In this document: piece after piece, positions 50,658 through 58,513 of the stretch
Position numbering within the stretch: position 1 is the first letter of the stretch
Layout of the letters: each line of letters opens with the position of its first letter
Origin: CAVUAA01 sp963739345
Lineage (GTDB): Bacteria > Chlamydiota > Chlamydiia > Chlamydiales > JAFEGQ01
Assembly: GCA_963739345.1 (NCBI GenBank)
Contig: CAVUAA010000001.1
Span: forward strand, 372,001 to 436,000
DNA length: 64,000 nucleotides
Reading direction: 5' to 3'
The notes under the pieces: generated by a model
The model's input: the letters and a program-made list of their open reading frames with translations, nothing else
What the model was told of the DNA's origin: nothing
The model's database searches: none
Made by a program: the position numbers and the translations under genes

Positions 50658-51320
50658 ATGCGTCCAAAAGACTTGAAAGCGCCCTTTCGGTGGGCTGAAC
50701 GAAGAGTGGTGTTGCAAGAGGGGGTCTTATATGTTCCTGATTATTATAATGATTATTTGAGCTGGCAGTTTCCCGGGTGGGAGGAGATTTTTGGGAATGG
50801 AAACCCGGTCCATGTGGAGTATTGTGCGGGCAATGGGGATTGGATTGTCAACAAGGCATTGGAAAACGGCAGTGTCAATTGGGTGGCGGTGGAGAAGCGG
50901 TTCGATCGGGTGAGAAAGATCTGGTCTAAGGGGAAGAATGCGGGGGTGGAGAACCTCTTTATGGTGTGTGGTGAGGCGCATCAGGTGACGGGGCTCTATT
51001 TTCCCGGTGGGTCGGTTGCGGCGGCCTACATTAACTTTCCCGATCCGTGGCCCAAGCAAAAACATGTAAAGCATCGCCTCATTCACTCAGCCTTCGTTGG
51101 TGAGGTGAGACGGATGTTGGTTAATGAGGGGGCGCTCACTTTTGTGACGGATGATCCGGAGTATGCGGGGCGGTTCTTCGATCATATGGAAGGGGAGGAG
51201 GGGTTTGTACTCGATTTCGCGGTGGATGATCTTCCAGGCTATGGGGGCTCTTGGTTTGAACGGCTCTGGCGTGAGAAGGGGAAGACGATTCGCTATACTC
51301 GCTACCAAAAAGAAGTTTGA
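50658..51320 (+). CDS. trmB: tRNA (guanine-N7-)-methyltransferase
   Basis: TrmB methylates G46 of tRNAs with SAM. The start MRPKDLKAPFRWAERR at 50658 gives 220 residues; ATG 50643 would add five. SAM-site motif HVEYCAGNGDW replaces the usual E-I-G-x-G-x-G, and WVAVEKRFDRVRKI follows. The signature INFPDPWPKQKHVKHRLIHSAF is fully conserved and diagnostic. The Cys-Ala in motif I is a chlamydia-like variant by my recollection. Its stop overlaps the next ATG by one base. Confidence 0.93.
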   Translation: MRPKDLKAPFRWAERRVVLQEGVLYVPDYYNDYLSWQFPGWEEIFGNGNPVHVEYCAGNGDWIVNKALENGSVNWVAVEKRFDRVRKIWSKGKNAGVENLFMVCGEAHQVTGLYFPGGSVAAAYINFPDPWPKQKHVKHRLIHSAFVGEVRRMLVNEGALTFVTDDPEYAGRFFDHMEGEEGFVLDFAVDDLPGYGGSWFERLWREKGKTIRYTRYQKEV

Positions 51321-52336
51321 TGCTGGTCGATATTCTTTCACGCTATCAGGAGGAGATCGGCAACACGGACTCACAGACGTTGGAGCAGTTGGAGGCGTTG
51401 CGGAGCGGGAAGGCGTGCGTGGTGACGGGGCAGCAGGTGGGGTTCATGGGAGGCCCGCTCTACACGATTGCCAAGGCGTTATCGTGTGTGCATCTGGCCC
51501 GTGAGAAGGGGCTGGTCCCTATTTTCTGGGCGGCGACAGAAGATCACGATGTGGAAGAGGTGGCGTGGACCTATCTGTTGAGTGAGGGGGGCGATCTCCG
51601 CCGCTATGGTGTCGCCCTCCCACAGGGCAAGTTTGTCGAGGACATCCCATTTACGCCTGAGCATTTGGCCGAGATTGAGCGGTTTGGGGAGGCGGTGGGA
51701 ATCGATTTTCGTCCAGTGGTTGAGGGTTCGACTCGCTACGCGGAGGCGATGATCCGTGTGTTGGTTGATCTGTTTCGAGGAACAGGGCTTTTGTTTGTTG
51801 AACCGCGCCTTCTTCGGCCGCTGGCGACTGAGTTCTTTGCTCGTGAATTATCAGACGCTGTCCGCTTCCGCGCCATTTTGCAGGGGAGTGAAGGGCCGCT
51901 TGTATTTCGGGAGGGGGAGACCAATCTCTTCTACAAGAACGGTAAGGGTGACCGGATTCGTGTGATGGAAGGGGAGAGTGGTTTTGATGTGCTCTCCACC
52001 GGCGTGGCCGCCCGTCCTGTTCTCCAATGTAGCGTCATTCCTACTGCTATCTATGTTGCCGGTCCTAATGAGCTGGCCTACTGGAAGCAGCTTCCTGCTT
52101 ACTTCGCAGCTCATGGTGTTCCTTATCCGGAGGTGGTCCAACGCGCTTCTCTTACGCTCATTCCTGACGAGATGCACGATTGGCTTGCCCGCGGCAACTT
52201 AACGCCCAAGCAGCAACACATCCTCAACAACCTCCTCCATCCCCGCAACCGCCCTCAAGAGCGCGTTCTCAACTTCTTCTATTTTCGCATGCCCATCAAC
52301 GAAATTGTCACATTCTGGGACAGTCCCCAATTGTGA
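51320..52336 (+). CDS. bshC: BshC-like protein (bacillithiol synthase), short form
   Basis: BshC joins cysteine to GlcN-malate in bacillithiol synthesis. The signature VVTGQQVGFMGGPLYTIAKAL and VPIFWAATEDHDVEEV are clear, as is YVAGPNELAYWKQL. However the protein has only 338 residues against about 530 for the family, missing part of the N-terminal region and the C-terminal coiled coil. The last residues EIVTFWDSPQL are encoded by the left arm of an 82-bp palindrome, so the original C-terminus may have been changed. bshA and bshB are not in this window. Confidence 0.82.
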   Translation: MLVDILSRYQEEIGNTDSQTLEQLEALRSGKACVVTGQQVGFMGGPLYTIAKALSCVHLAREKGLVPIFWAATEDHDVEEVAWTYLLSEGGDLRRYGVALPQGKFVEDIPFTPEHLAEIERFGEAVGIDFRPVVEGSTRYAEAMIRVLVDLFRGTGLLFVEPRLLRPLATEFFARELSDAVRFRAILQGSEGPLVFREGETNLFYKNGKGDRIRVMEGESGFDVLSTGVAARPVLQCSVIPTAIYVAGPNELAYWKQLPAYFAAHGVPYPEVVQRASLTLIPDEMHDWLARGNLTPKQQHILNNLLHPRNRPQERVLNFFYFRMPINEIVTFWDSPQL

Positions 52337-52384
52337 CAATTTCGAAATTGTCACAATTGGGGACTGTCCCAGAATGTGACAATT
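52303..52384. repeat. perfect 82-bp palindrome between bshC and hemW
   Basis: Bases 52303-52343 and 52344-52384 are exact inverted copies with no spacer. The bshC stop (52334-52336) is in the left arm, and the hemW stop (52383-52385) uses the last bases of the right arm. The convergent genes therefore meet in the palindrome. Without a T run, it could still end transcription both ways through its very stable stem. Confidence 0.97.
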
Positions 52385-53444
52385 AGATGATTTCGGAGGC
52401 GACGTGGTCGTAGAAGAGGCGGCCGCGTGGGGTGAGGCGGATGCGATCAGGGGTCTGTTCGAGAAGGCCTTGGTCGATGAGGGGCTGGATGTCGACGGAG
52501 GAGTGGGTGACGCCACGGAGAAGACGGAGGCCAACAGCAAAGAGCTCGCGGGCACGTGCATCAGGCTCTAGAGTCTCGCGATAGTCGACGGGGTCGAGCC
52601 CTTGGGTGAGCTTTTCTGAATAAGTTTTTAGGTTGGCGATGTTGCGGAAACGCTGGTGGTCCCAATAGCTGAAGGCGGAGGGGCCAAGGCCTAAGAATGG
52701 ACGGCCGGTCCAGTAGCCTGTGTTGTGATTGGATTCGAAGCCGGGAAGGGAGAAGGCGGAGATCTCGTAGCGGGTAAGGCCGGCAGATTCGAGGCGGGTG
52801 ACGGCGAGGTCAAGCATCGCCGCGCCCGTCTCTTCATCGGGGAGGCCGGCGGGGGGCCGGGTGTGGAAGATGGAGGGGGGCTCGAGGACAAGGTTGTAGA
52901 GGGAGAGGTGTTGGATGGGGAGGGCGGCGGCTTGTGTGAGGGTGTGGTCGAGTTGAGCGAGGGTTTGGTTTGGAAGCTCGAGCATGAGGTCGATGGTGAT
53001 GTTGTCGAAGCCAGCTTGTTGAGCGGTGTGGACGGCGTCGATGGCTTGTTGGGCGGAGTGGGTGCGGCCAATGGCTTTGAGAAGGGTGTCGTCGAGGGTT
53101 TGAATGCCGATGGAGAGGCGGTTGATGCCGGCCTCTCTATAGGCGGTGAGGAGGGGGAGGGTGATGTCTTCGGGGTTGGCTTCCAAGGTGATCTCGGAGT
53201 GGGCGTGAGGGAGCCAAGAGAGTACTTCTTTGATGCGTGCGGGGCCGAAGAGGGAGGGGGTGCCGCCGCCAAAGTAGATGGTCTCAATGTGGTCAAGGAG
53301 GGGAGCGCGGAGTTGCCATTCGAGGCGGAGGGCGTCGAGGAGCTGGTCTTTTAGGGGTTCGCGGTCGCCAATGACATAGAAGTGACAGTAGGGACACTTC
53401 TTTCGGCAGAATGGGAGGTGAAAATAAAGACTACCATTCCTCAT
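52383..53444 (-). CDS. hemW: HemW-like radical SAM protein (coproporphyrinogen III oxidase-like)
   Basis: From the ATG at 53444 the product has 353 residues. It carries the radical SAM cluster motif LPFCRKKCPYCHFYV (CxxxCxxC), then IETIYFGGGTPSLF, EANPEDI, GINRLSIGIQTLDD and IDLMLELPNQT. HemW members are haem chaperones, while true HemN is a coproporphyrinogen oxidase. The CHFY ending and the length fit HemW. The frame is open 110 codons further upstream, but that part is the shadow of the next gene. The C-terminal winged-helix domain ends at the palindrome. Confidence 0.9.
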   Translation of the reverse strand: MRNGSLYFHLPFCRKKCPYCHFYVIGDREPLKDQLLDALRLEWQLRAPLLDHIETIYFGGGTPSLFGPARIKEVLSWLPHAHSEITLEANPEDITLPLLTAYREAGINRLSIGIQTLDDTLLKAIGRTHSAQQAIDAVHTAQQAGFDNITIDLMLELPNQTLAQLDHTLTQAAALPIQHLSLYNLVLEPPSIFHTRPPAGLPDEETGAAMLDLAVTRLESAGLTRYEISAFSLPGFESNHNTGYWTGRPFLGLGPSAFSYWDHQRFRNIANLKTYSEKLTQGLDPVDYRETLEPDARARELFAVGLRLLRGVTHSSVDIQPLIDQGLLEQTPDRIRLTPRGRLFYDHVASEII

Positions 53445-53877
53445 CGTTATGGAGCATGCCCCGCTTCCAGCGGTTTTTGTCGCTGAAGGGGTCTTCCTCG
53501 TCAGTCGCCTCGGTGACGGTCTCTTCCTCGGTGACATCTTCAAAGACGCTGTCGGCGATGGTGTCGTTACGGGTCTCAGTGGCGGCCTCGGTGAGCGTCT
53601 GTGCCTCGGCTCCTCCGTCCATGTCGGGGAGGGTGGGCGCTTCTGTGTATTGAGTGCGGGCTGCCTGCTTGCGGGGAGTGACGTACTCCTCCACATCGCC
53701 GGTCTCTTTGAGAAAGCTGAGCTTTTCCCGTTCGTCACAAATTTTCTTTTTGAGGGCGCCGATTTCTCCCTCATGCTTCTCTAAGTCCTTTTTGGGGACG
53801 AGGCCAAGCTTGAGCCACTGCTCGAGGTCGGTGAGTTCTGTTTCAAGTTTCTTGAGTTTGTCGCTTCGTACTGCCAT
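53431..53877 (-). CDS. hypothetical acidic coiled-coil protein
   Basis: A 148-residue soluble protein. Residues 1-60 form a charged coiled coil (LKKLETELTDLEQWLKLG, LEKHEGEIGALKKKICDERE). The rest is low complexity, rich in Glu, Thr, Asp and Ala (GGAEAQTLTEAATETRND, EDVTEEETVTEATDEEDPF). It ends RGMLHNDEEW. It overlaps the hemW start by 14 bases and is the first gene of that pair. I do not recognise a family. Confidence 0.6.
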   Translation of the reverse strand: MAVRSDKLKKLETELTDLEQWLKLGLVPKKDLEKHEGEIGALKKKICDEREKLSFLKETGDVEEYVTPRKQAARTQYTEAPTLPDMDGGAEAQTLTEAATETRNDTIADSVFEDVTEEETVTEATDEEDPFSDKNRWKRGMLHNDEEW

Positions 53878-53897
53878 ATCGCGGTCTTGTATCCGAG

Positions 53898-53926
53898 TTG
53901 TCTTTTATCCGGTAGGTGTTTAATGA
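53898..53926 (+). promoter_or_regulatory. possible promoter of the D-Ala-D-Ala carboxypeptidase gene
   Basis: TTGTCT (53898-53903) and TAATGA (53921-53926) are 17 bases apart. The ATG is nine bases after the -10 and no Shine-Dalgarno is visible. The -10 match is moderate. Confidence 0.35.
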
Positions 53927-53935
53927 TTTGGCCGC

Positions 53936-55147
53936 ATGAACGCAAGGCTTTTTCTCCCCATCATCTGTGCGATTCTCTTTAACCTATTCACTTTAAGTGG
54001 ACTAGAGGTTGAAGTGAGTGCGGAGGCTGCTGTGTTGATGGATGCGCGGACGGGTCAAATTCTGTTTGCTAAGCAGGCGGAGGAGATTTTTTTCCCGGCG
54101 AGCATTTGCAAGGTGGCAACGGCGCTCTGCGTGTTGGAGGCGTGTGATGACCTCAATCAGGTGGCGGTGGCGCCGCGAGAGGCGGTGGTGGCCATCTCGA
54201 CAGAGGAGAAGAAGAAGCGGGGCTATCGGGCTCCGTCGCACTGGCTTGAATTCAACTCGTCGCATGTGGGGATCAAAAAGGGAGAGTGTCTAACGGTGGA
54301 GACGCTTCTCTATGGGCTCATGTTGCAGTCGGGAAATGATGCGGCCAACGTGCTCGCCCACCATGTGGCGGGGGACATTCCGACGTTTGTTGAACAGATG
54401 AACGGGCGGCTGCTGGAGCTTGGCTGCCGTCACACGCATTTGACCAACCCGCACGGTCTTCACCATCCTGAGCACGTGACGTGCGCCTACGACATGGCGT
54501 TGATCACGTCCACTGCACTCAAAGATGAGCGGTTTCGAAAAATTGTGGGGTCAATTTCCTACAAGAAGCCGGCCACCAAGCTACAGCCGGCGACAACCTG
54601 GATGCAGAAGAATCAGCTGGTGCGTAAGGGGAAACACCACTATCCGAAAGCGATTGGAGTGAAGACCGGGTTTACCCAGGATTCACGTGGGACGTTGATT
54701 TCGGCGGCCGAAGAAGGGGGACGAACGTTGGTGGCGGTGGTGCTCCGGTGCGATCCTTACTCCAGCGCCTACGAAGATGTGACGGCGCTATTCGAGGCGG
54801 CGTTTAATGAAAAGCCGGAGGCGCATGTGGTGCTCCAAGCGGGCCATCAGCCATTCAAACGGGAGCGGGTGAGAACTGAGTTGCTGGAGGATCTTTTTGT
54901 GGAGACACTTCCGTCGGAGAAGATTGTTCCGGAGGTGAGTGTCGAGTGGGGCGATCTCTCGCTCCCCGTTAAGAAGGGGGGTGTGGTAGGAGAGGTGATT
55001 GTATCTGATGGGCGGGGATGTGAGCTTGGTCGGGCGCCTCTTTTGGCTTGCCGCTCGGTGGGGAAATCGATGGCCACTGAGATTCCTTTTCTGATGGCCG
55101 GGTCGCTACTTTTTCTTGTCGGAGTGCTCCTCAAGCGTCGCAAATAA
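53936..55147 (+). CDS. dacC: D-alanyl-D-alanine carboxypeptidase (DacA/DacC type, class C PBP)
   Basis: A low-molecular-weight penicillin-binding protein that trims stem peptides, a key enzyme in chlamydiae, whose peptidoglycan is transient and ring-like. It has 403 residues with an N-terminal signal segment (FLPIICAILFNLFTLSGLEVEVSA). Catalytic motifs are FPASICKVATALCV (SxxK), LQSGNDAANV (SxN) and IGVKTGFTQDSRG (KTG). A beta domain and a C-terminal membrane anchor (IPFLMAGSLLFLVGVLLKRRK) follow. Its end overlaps ksgA on the other strand by 42 bases. Confidence 0.93.
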   Translation: MNARLFLPIICAILFNLFTLSGLEVEVSAEAAVLMDARTGQILFAKQAEEIFFPASICKVATALCVLEACDDLNQVAVAPREAVVAISTEEKKKRGYRAPSHWLEFNSSHVGIKKGECLTVETLLYGLMLQSGNDAANVLAHHVAGDIPTFVEQMNGRLLELGCRHTHLTNPHGLHHPEHVTCAYDMALITSTALKDERFRKIVGSISYKKPATKLQPATTWMQKNQLVRKGKHHYPKAIGVKTGFTQDSRGTLISAAEEGGRTLVAVVLRCDPYSSAYEDVTALFEAAFNEKPEAHVVLQAGHQPFKRERVRTELLEDLFVETLPSEKIVPEVSVEWGDLSLPVKKGGVVGEVIVSDGRGCELGRAPLLACRSVGKSMATEIPFLMAGSLLFLVGVLLKRRK

Positions 55148-55858
55148 TTCTAGCCAATCTCCAAGTGAGAGCGTTTCGGGACGGGCGTTAGAGTCGATGC
55201 CTATGGTCGAGCGGATCATCTTGCGCCGCTGATTGAAGGCGGTCCGGACCATTGAGAAAAACTGCTCCGCATCGACGGGGGGGGGCTCTTTGGGGGTGAT
55301 GTCAATGATTGCAGAGTCAACATTGGGTACTGGCCAGAAGGCGTTTCGCTTCACTTTTGAGACCCACTTCACATCTGCGTAGAACTGGAGAAAGACTGTG
55401 ATGGAGCCGTAGAGCTTGCTTCCCGGTTTTGCGGTGTAGCGGCGGGCCACCTCCTCCTGGACGAGGACGGTGATCTGCTCAAACTTGTCGCGGCGGGGAA
55501 CAAGGCGGGTGAGGATAGGGGAGGAGATTTGGTAGGGGAGGTTAGAGATCACCTTGAGACCGGAGGGGAGTGTGTCGAGGTCGTAATCGAGAATGTCGCC
55601 GAGAATCGCATTGGTGGCGGCGACAAACCGCTCATCTTTTTCAATCGGGAAAACCTCTGCTCCCCGTTCGCGCAATAACTCGGTGATGGCGCCAGGTCCA
55701 GAACCGATCTCGAGTACCTGATCACCCGGTTTCACATGTTGGATCAGCTTTTCAATGATGTTGCGGTCGACGAGAAAGTTTTGCGAGAGGCTCTTGCGCG
55801 GCGAGATGCCATGCTGCTCCAGAAACTCACGGAGCTCGCTCACGCGATGAAGCGGCAT
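55106..55858 (-). CDS. rsmA: 16S rRNA dimethyladenosine transferase
   Basis: RsmA (KsgA) dimethylates A1518 and A1519 of 16S rRNA. The 250 residues include SLSQNFLVDRNIIEKLIQ, the SAM motif VLEIGSGPGAITELL, and the catalytic ISNLPYQISSPIL (NLPY). FYADVKWVSKVKRNAFWPVPNVDSAII and AFNQRRKMI are family markers. It follows the SurA-like gene with a one-base overlap. In Chlamydia the same two genes are neighbours, as far as I recall. Confidence 0.95.
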   Translation of the reverse strand: MPLHRVSELREFLEQHGISPRKSLSQNFLVDRNIIEKLIQHVKPGDQVLEIGSGPGAITELLRERGAEVFPIEKDERFVAATNAILGDILDYDLDTLPSGLKVISNLPYQISSPILTRLVPRRDKFEQITVLVQEEVARRYTAKPGSKLYGSITVFLQFYADVKWVSKVKRNAFWPVPNVDSAIIDITPKEPPPVDAEQFFSMVRTAFNQRRKMIRSTIGIDSNARPETLSLGDWLELFATLEEHSDKKK

Positions 55859-56922
55859 TAGAGAGTAAAGGGCGTAAAGGCGTCGGGAATCATGGTCGCG
55901 AGGTACTCCTCCGTGATTCCATACTGGTGACGGAGCTTGCCGAGATAGATCTCTTGCTTATCGCCCACTTCGTTTTGCAACAGAGCGCTGTAGATCTGAT
56001 CGACCACGTCGTCGAATAGGGGAAGCTCATCTTCTGTCCAAGAGGCGAGGTGGAAGAGGCGGAAGACCGCATCGCCCGATCGGCTTTTCTGCTCGATGGC
56101 TCCACTGGTTGTTCCCACGGTCATCTCTGTGAGCTGGTCGCGATAGGCTGTGGCGAGCGATGGGACGGGGCGCTCTTCTAACTCGCTCACGCGGATGCTG
56201 AGCGTGCCAGCGAGCTTACCCTCTCGTCTCTCATTGTCCATTTTGTCGTAGATCTCTTCGAGGGTGAGCCCCTCGCCTGCAAGGCGATTAGCTACGGCAG
56301 CTGCCTCGCGGGCGGTTGCCTCATTGCCGTGCCGAATGGTGAGCATCTGGTACTTGCACCGGTCGACCGGTGTGAAGTTGGTGGCAAATTTCTCATAGGT
56401 CTCTTGCAGCCTTTCTGGAGTGATCGCCATGCTGGCCCTTGCGTGGATCATGGCCCCTCGCATCTGCTGAACAGTGAGGTCCTCACGGATCATCTCAACG
56501 GCTTCAGTGTAGGTGAGGCCAAGTTCGTCGATCGTCGCCACCACATTGGGGCCAAACATTTGCTCGAGCTCTTGACGGACGTCGCCATCGGCTACTTTCA
56601 CATGCTTCTCTTCTGCATCGAGCAGCATCAACTGGTTGTCGATCTGGTCGTTCAATAGCTCACGCCACGCTTGGCTGTAGAACTGAAGACGCGCTTGCTG
56701 ACTCGACGCGTAGTCGGGGTAGTTCTGATAGAAAACCACTTCGAGTCTTTTTGCTAGATCAAGTGTGGTAATGGGATGGCCGTTAGGTTTAGCAAGCACC
56801 CAGTGATTGAGCTTAATGCCGCCCCGTTTCTTGAGAAACTGCTCGGCTTTCTGTTCTTGAGTGTCGATGGCGCCGACGGTTGCAAATGCTGCTAAAGCTA
56901 GAAAGATGATGGACTTTTTCAT
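55858..56922 (-). CDS. SurA-like periplasmic chaperone/parvulin homologue
   Basis: A 354-residue exported protein with a signal peptide (MKKSIIFLALAAFATVGA). Residues 45-190 resemble the SurA N-terminal domain: ITTLDLAKRLEVVF, RQELEQMFGPNVVATIDELGLTYTEAVEMIREDL. A parvulin-like part follows (VDRCKYQMLTIRHGNEATAREAAAVANRLAGEG), with a degenerate middle but VFRLFHLASW at the expected place. Peptidyl-prolyl isomerase activity is uncertain. It probably escorts outer-membrane proteins. It is the first gene of the pair with rsmA. Confidence 0.78.
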   Translation of the reverse strand: MKKSIIFLALAAFATVGAIDTQEQKAEQFLKKRGGIKLNHWVLAKPNGHPITTLDLAKRLEVVFYQNYPDYASSQQARLQFYSQAWRELLNDQIDNQLMLLDAEEKHVKVADGDVRQELEQMFGPNVVATIDELGLTYTEAVEMIREDLTVQQMRGAMIHARASMAITPERLQETYEKFATNFTPVDRCKYQMLTIRHGNEATAREAAAVANRLAGEGLTLEEIYDKMDNERREGKLAGTLSIRVSELEERPVPSLATAYRDQLTEMTVGTTSGAIEQKSRSGDAVFRLFHLASWTEDELPLFDDVVDQIYSALLQNEVGDKQEIYLGKLRHQYGITEEYLATMIPDAFTPFTL

Positions 56923-56950
56923 AGATGCGCCATCTTAGCAGACGCCTACA

Positions 56951-57367
56951 TTATTCGTCCCGCACTTGCTGCCGTTTGTCCATGCTGATCCCGCCCGGCC
57001 CAAAGGTCAAGACGTAGAGGAGGCCGCCAAAGAGGGCGATGTTGTTCCACAGTACCCAGGCCAGTGGGGGAGTGTCGACCACCCCCATGTGGGTGAATCC
57101 ACCAGTAGTGAACGTCGCTGCCGTTAGGGTCACCAGCAGGAGCACCGACCCAATTCGTGTCTTATACCCTAGTACGAGTGAGGCGCCGCCCAGCAGCAAG
57201 AAAATAATCGCAATGACCATAAAGACAGCGGGGACCGGAATGCCCTGCTGTTCCAGCACCTCCGCATAGGTTCCCCAGAACGGAATGAGCGCCGCCCCAA
57301 AGATAATGAATGGGATCCCTATACAGATCCTCGCCAAAAGAATCAGAACTGCCTGTAACTGTGCCAT
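56951..57367 (-). CDS. DoxX family membrane protein
   Basis: From the ATG at 57367, preceded by GAGGAGG, the product is 138 residues with four membrane helices. The start ILLARICIGIPFIIFGAALIPFWG and the middle AIIFLLLGGASLVLGYKTRIGSVLLLVTLTAATF match DoxX, with the typical G-L-(A)-x-R pattern shifted. Many DoxX proteins are membrane parts of redox or quinone systems, but the exact role is open. The C-terminus is charged. It diverges from the RsmB-type gene. Confidence 0.8.
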   Translation of the reverse strand: MAQLQAVLILLARICIGIPFIIFGAALIPFWGTYAEVLEQQGIPVPAVFMVIAIIFLLLGGASLVLGYKTRIGSVLLLVTLTAATFTTGGFTHMGVVDTPPLAWVLWNNIALFGGLLYVLTFGPGGISMDKRQQVRDE

Positions 57368-57422
57368 TTTGCACCTCCTCGACCAACTTACCAACGGTAA
57401 CATTTTTTTCCAAATGGCGTTG

Positions 57423-57431
57423 TGGTATACT
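57423..57431 (+). promoter_or_regulatory. extended -10 promoter, leaderless configuration
   Basis: TGGTATACT is an extended -10 (TGn plus TATACT). The ATG at 57439 is seven bases after it, and there is no Shine-Dalgarno. A T-rich stretch (57403-57409) stands in for a -35. Confidence 0.45.
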
Positions 57432-57438
57432 TCCCCGC

Positions 57439-58509
57439 ATGGACAGACGAAAATTTGCAGTAGAGATATTGGAGCAGGCCGAAGAGATGCCGCTCGACCT
57501 GGCGATTAGCCGCTACTTTCGAACACGTAAGTGGTTGGGGGCTAGGGACAGACGGGAGATTGGGGAGGGTGTTTACGGGATAATTCGCTGGAAGGGTTTG
57601 CTCGATCATCAGCTCAAAGAGCCCACTTGGGGAAGCCGGTGGGACCTGTTTGAAAAGATTGATCCGCGCGCAAAGAGCAAATTTCCCGCCTATGTTCAGT
57701 GCAGTTTCCCAAAAGATGTCTACGAAAGAATTGAATCGCACTACGGGAAAGAGGCTTTTGACATTTGCATGGCTCTCAATGGGCGGGCGCCGACAACGGT
57801 GCGGGTGAATACGTTGAAGACTTCACGTGGGGCGCTCCTCAAACGGTGGAAGAGTCTGCCGTGTAAGCCAACTGATGTATCGGACGTTGGTGTGCAGTTT
57901 GAGGGGAGAGTGCAGCTGATGGGGACTCCTGAGAAGCGGGAGGGTTTGTTTGAGCTGCAAGATGAGGGTTCCCAGCTGGTGGCGGCGATGGTGCAGGCGA
58001 AGCCGGGTGATCAGGTGCTCGACTATTGCGCGGGAAGTGGGGGGAAGGCGCTCGCCATTGGTGCGCAGATGAAAAATCGGGGACAGCTCTATCTCTTTGA
58101 TGTGCGGGAGAAGATTTTGCTCCAGGCGCGCAAGCGGCTTCGAGCGGCTGGCATTCAGAACGCTCAGGTGGGGACGGGGAAGAAGAAGAGCATGGATTGG
58201 GTGCTGGTCGATGCGCCGTGCAGCGGCTCTGGCGCTTGGCGTCGCAACCCCGAGATGAAATGGCGGTTTGATTTAGCCGACCTGAAGGAGTATATTCGTC
58301 TGCAGAGGGAAGTGTTCGCGAAGGCGTTGACCTATTTAGCGCCGGGCGGACGGATCGTCTACGCCACCTGCAGCCTTTTTCCAGAAGAGAATGAGCGGCA
58401 GGCAGCTTACTTCGTCAAGCAGCATGGACTGCAAATTGTCGGAGAGCCGTTCCACTCCCTCCCCCGCGATGGGGAGATGGATGGATTCTACGGAGTAACT
58501 CTAGGATAA
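57439..58509 (+). CDS. RsmB/Sun-type RNA cytosine-C5 methyltransferase
   Basis: The 356-residue product from the ATG at 57439 has an RsmB-like N-terminal part (IGEGVYGIIRWKGLLDHQL, TTVRVNTLKTSR) and the catalytic domain: FELQDEGSQLVAAM, SAM motif VLDYCAGSGGKALAIGAQM, the cysteine motif LVDAPCSGSGAWRRNPEMKW, and IVYATCSLFPEENERQ with the second catalytic Cys. It lacks a full NusB-like domain, so it is shorter than E. coli RsmB (about 430). The target could be 16S rRNA C967 or a tRNA. It precedes lnt by four bases. Confidence 0.87.
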   Translation: MDRRKFAVEILEQAEEMPLDLAISRYFRTRKWLGARDRREIGEGVYGIIRWKGLLDHQLKEPTWGSRWDLFEKIDPRAKSKFPAYVQCSFPKDVYERIESHYGKEAFDICMALNGRAPTTVRVNTLKTSRGALLKRWKSLPCKPTDVSDVGVQFEGRVQLMGTPEKREGLFELQDEGSQLVAAMVQAKPGDQVLDYCAGSGGKALAIGAQMKNRGQLYLFDVREKILLQARKRLRAAGIQNAQVGTGKKKSMDWVLVDAPCSGSGAWRRNPEMKWRFDLADLKEYIRLQREVFAKALTYLAPGGRIVYATCSLFPEENERQAAYFVKQHGLQIVGEPFHSLPRDGEMDGFYGVTLG

Positions 58510-58513
58510 GCGT

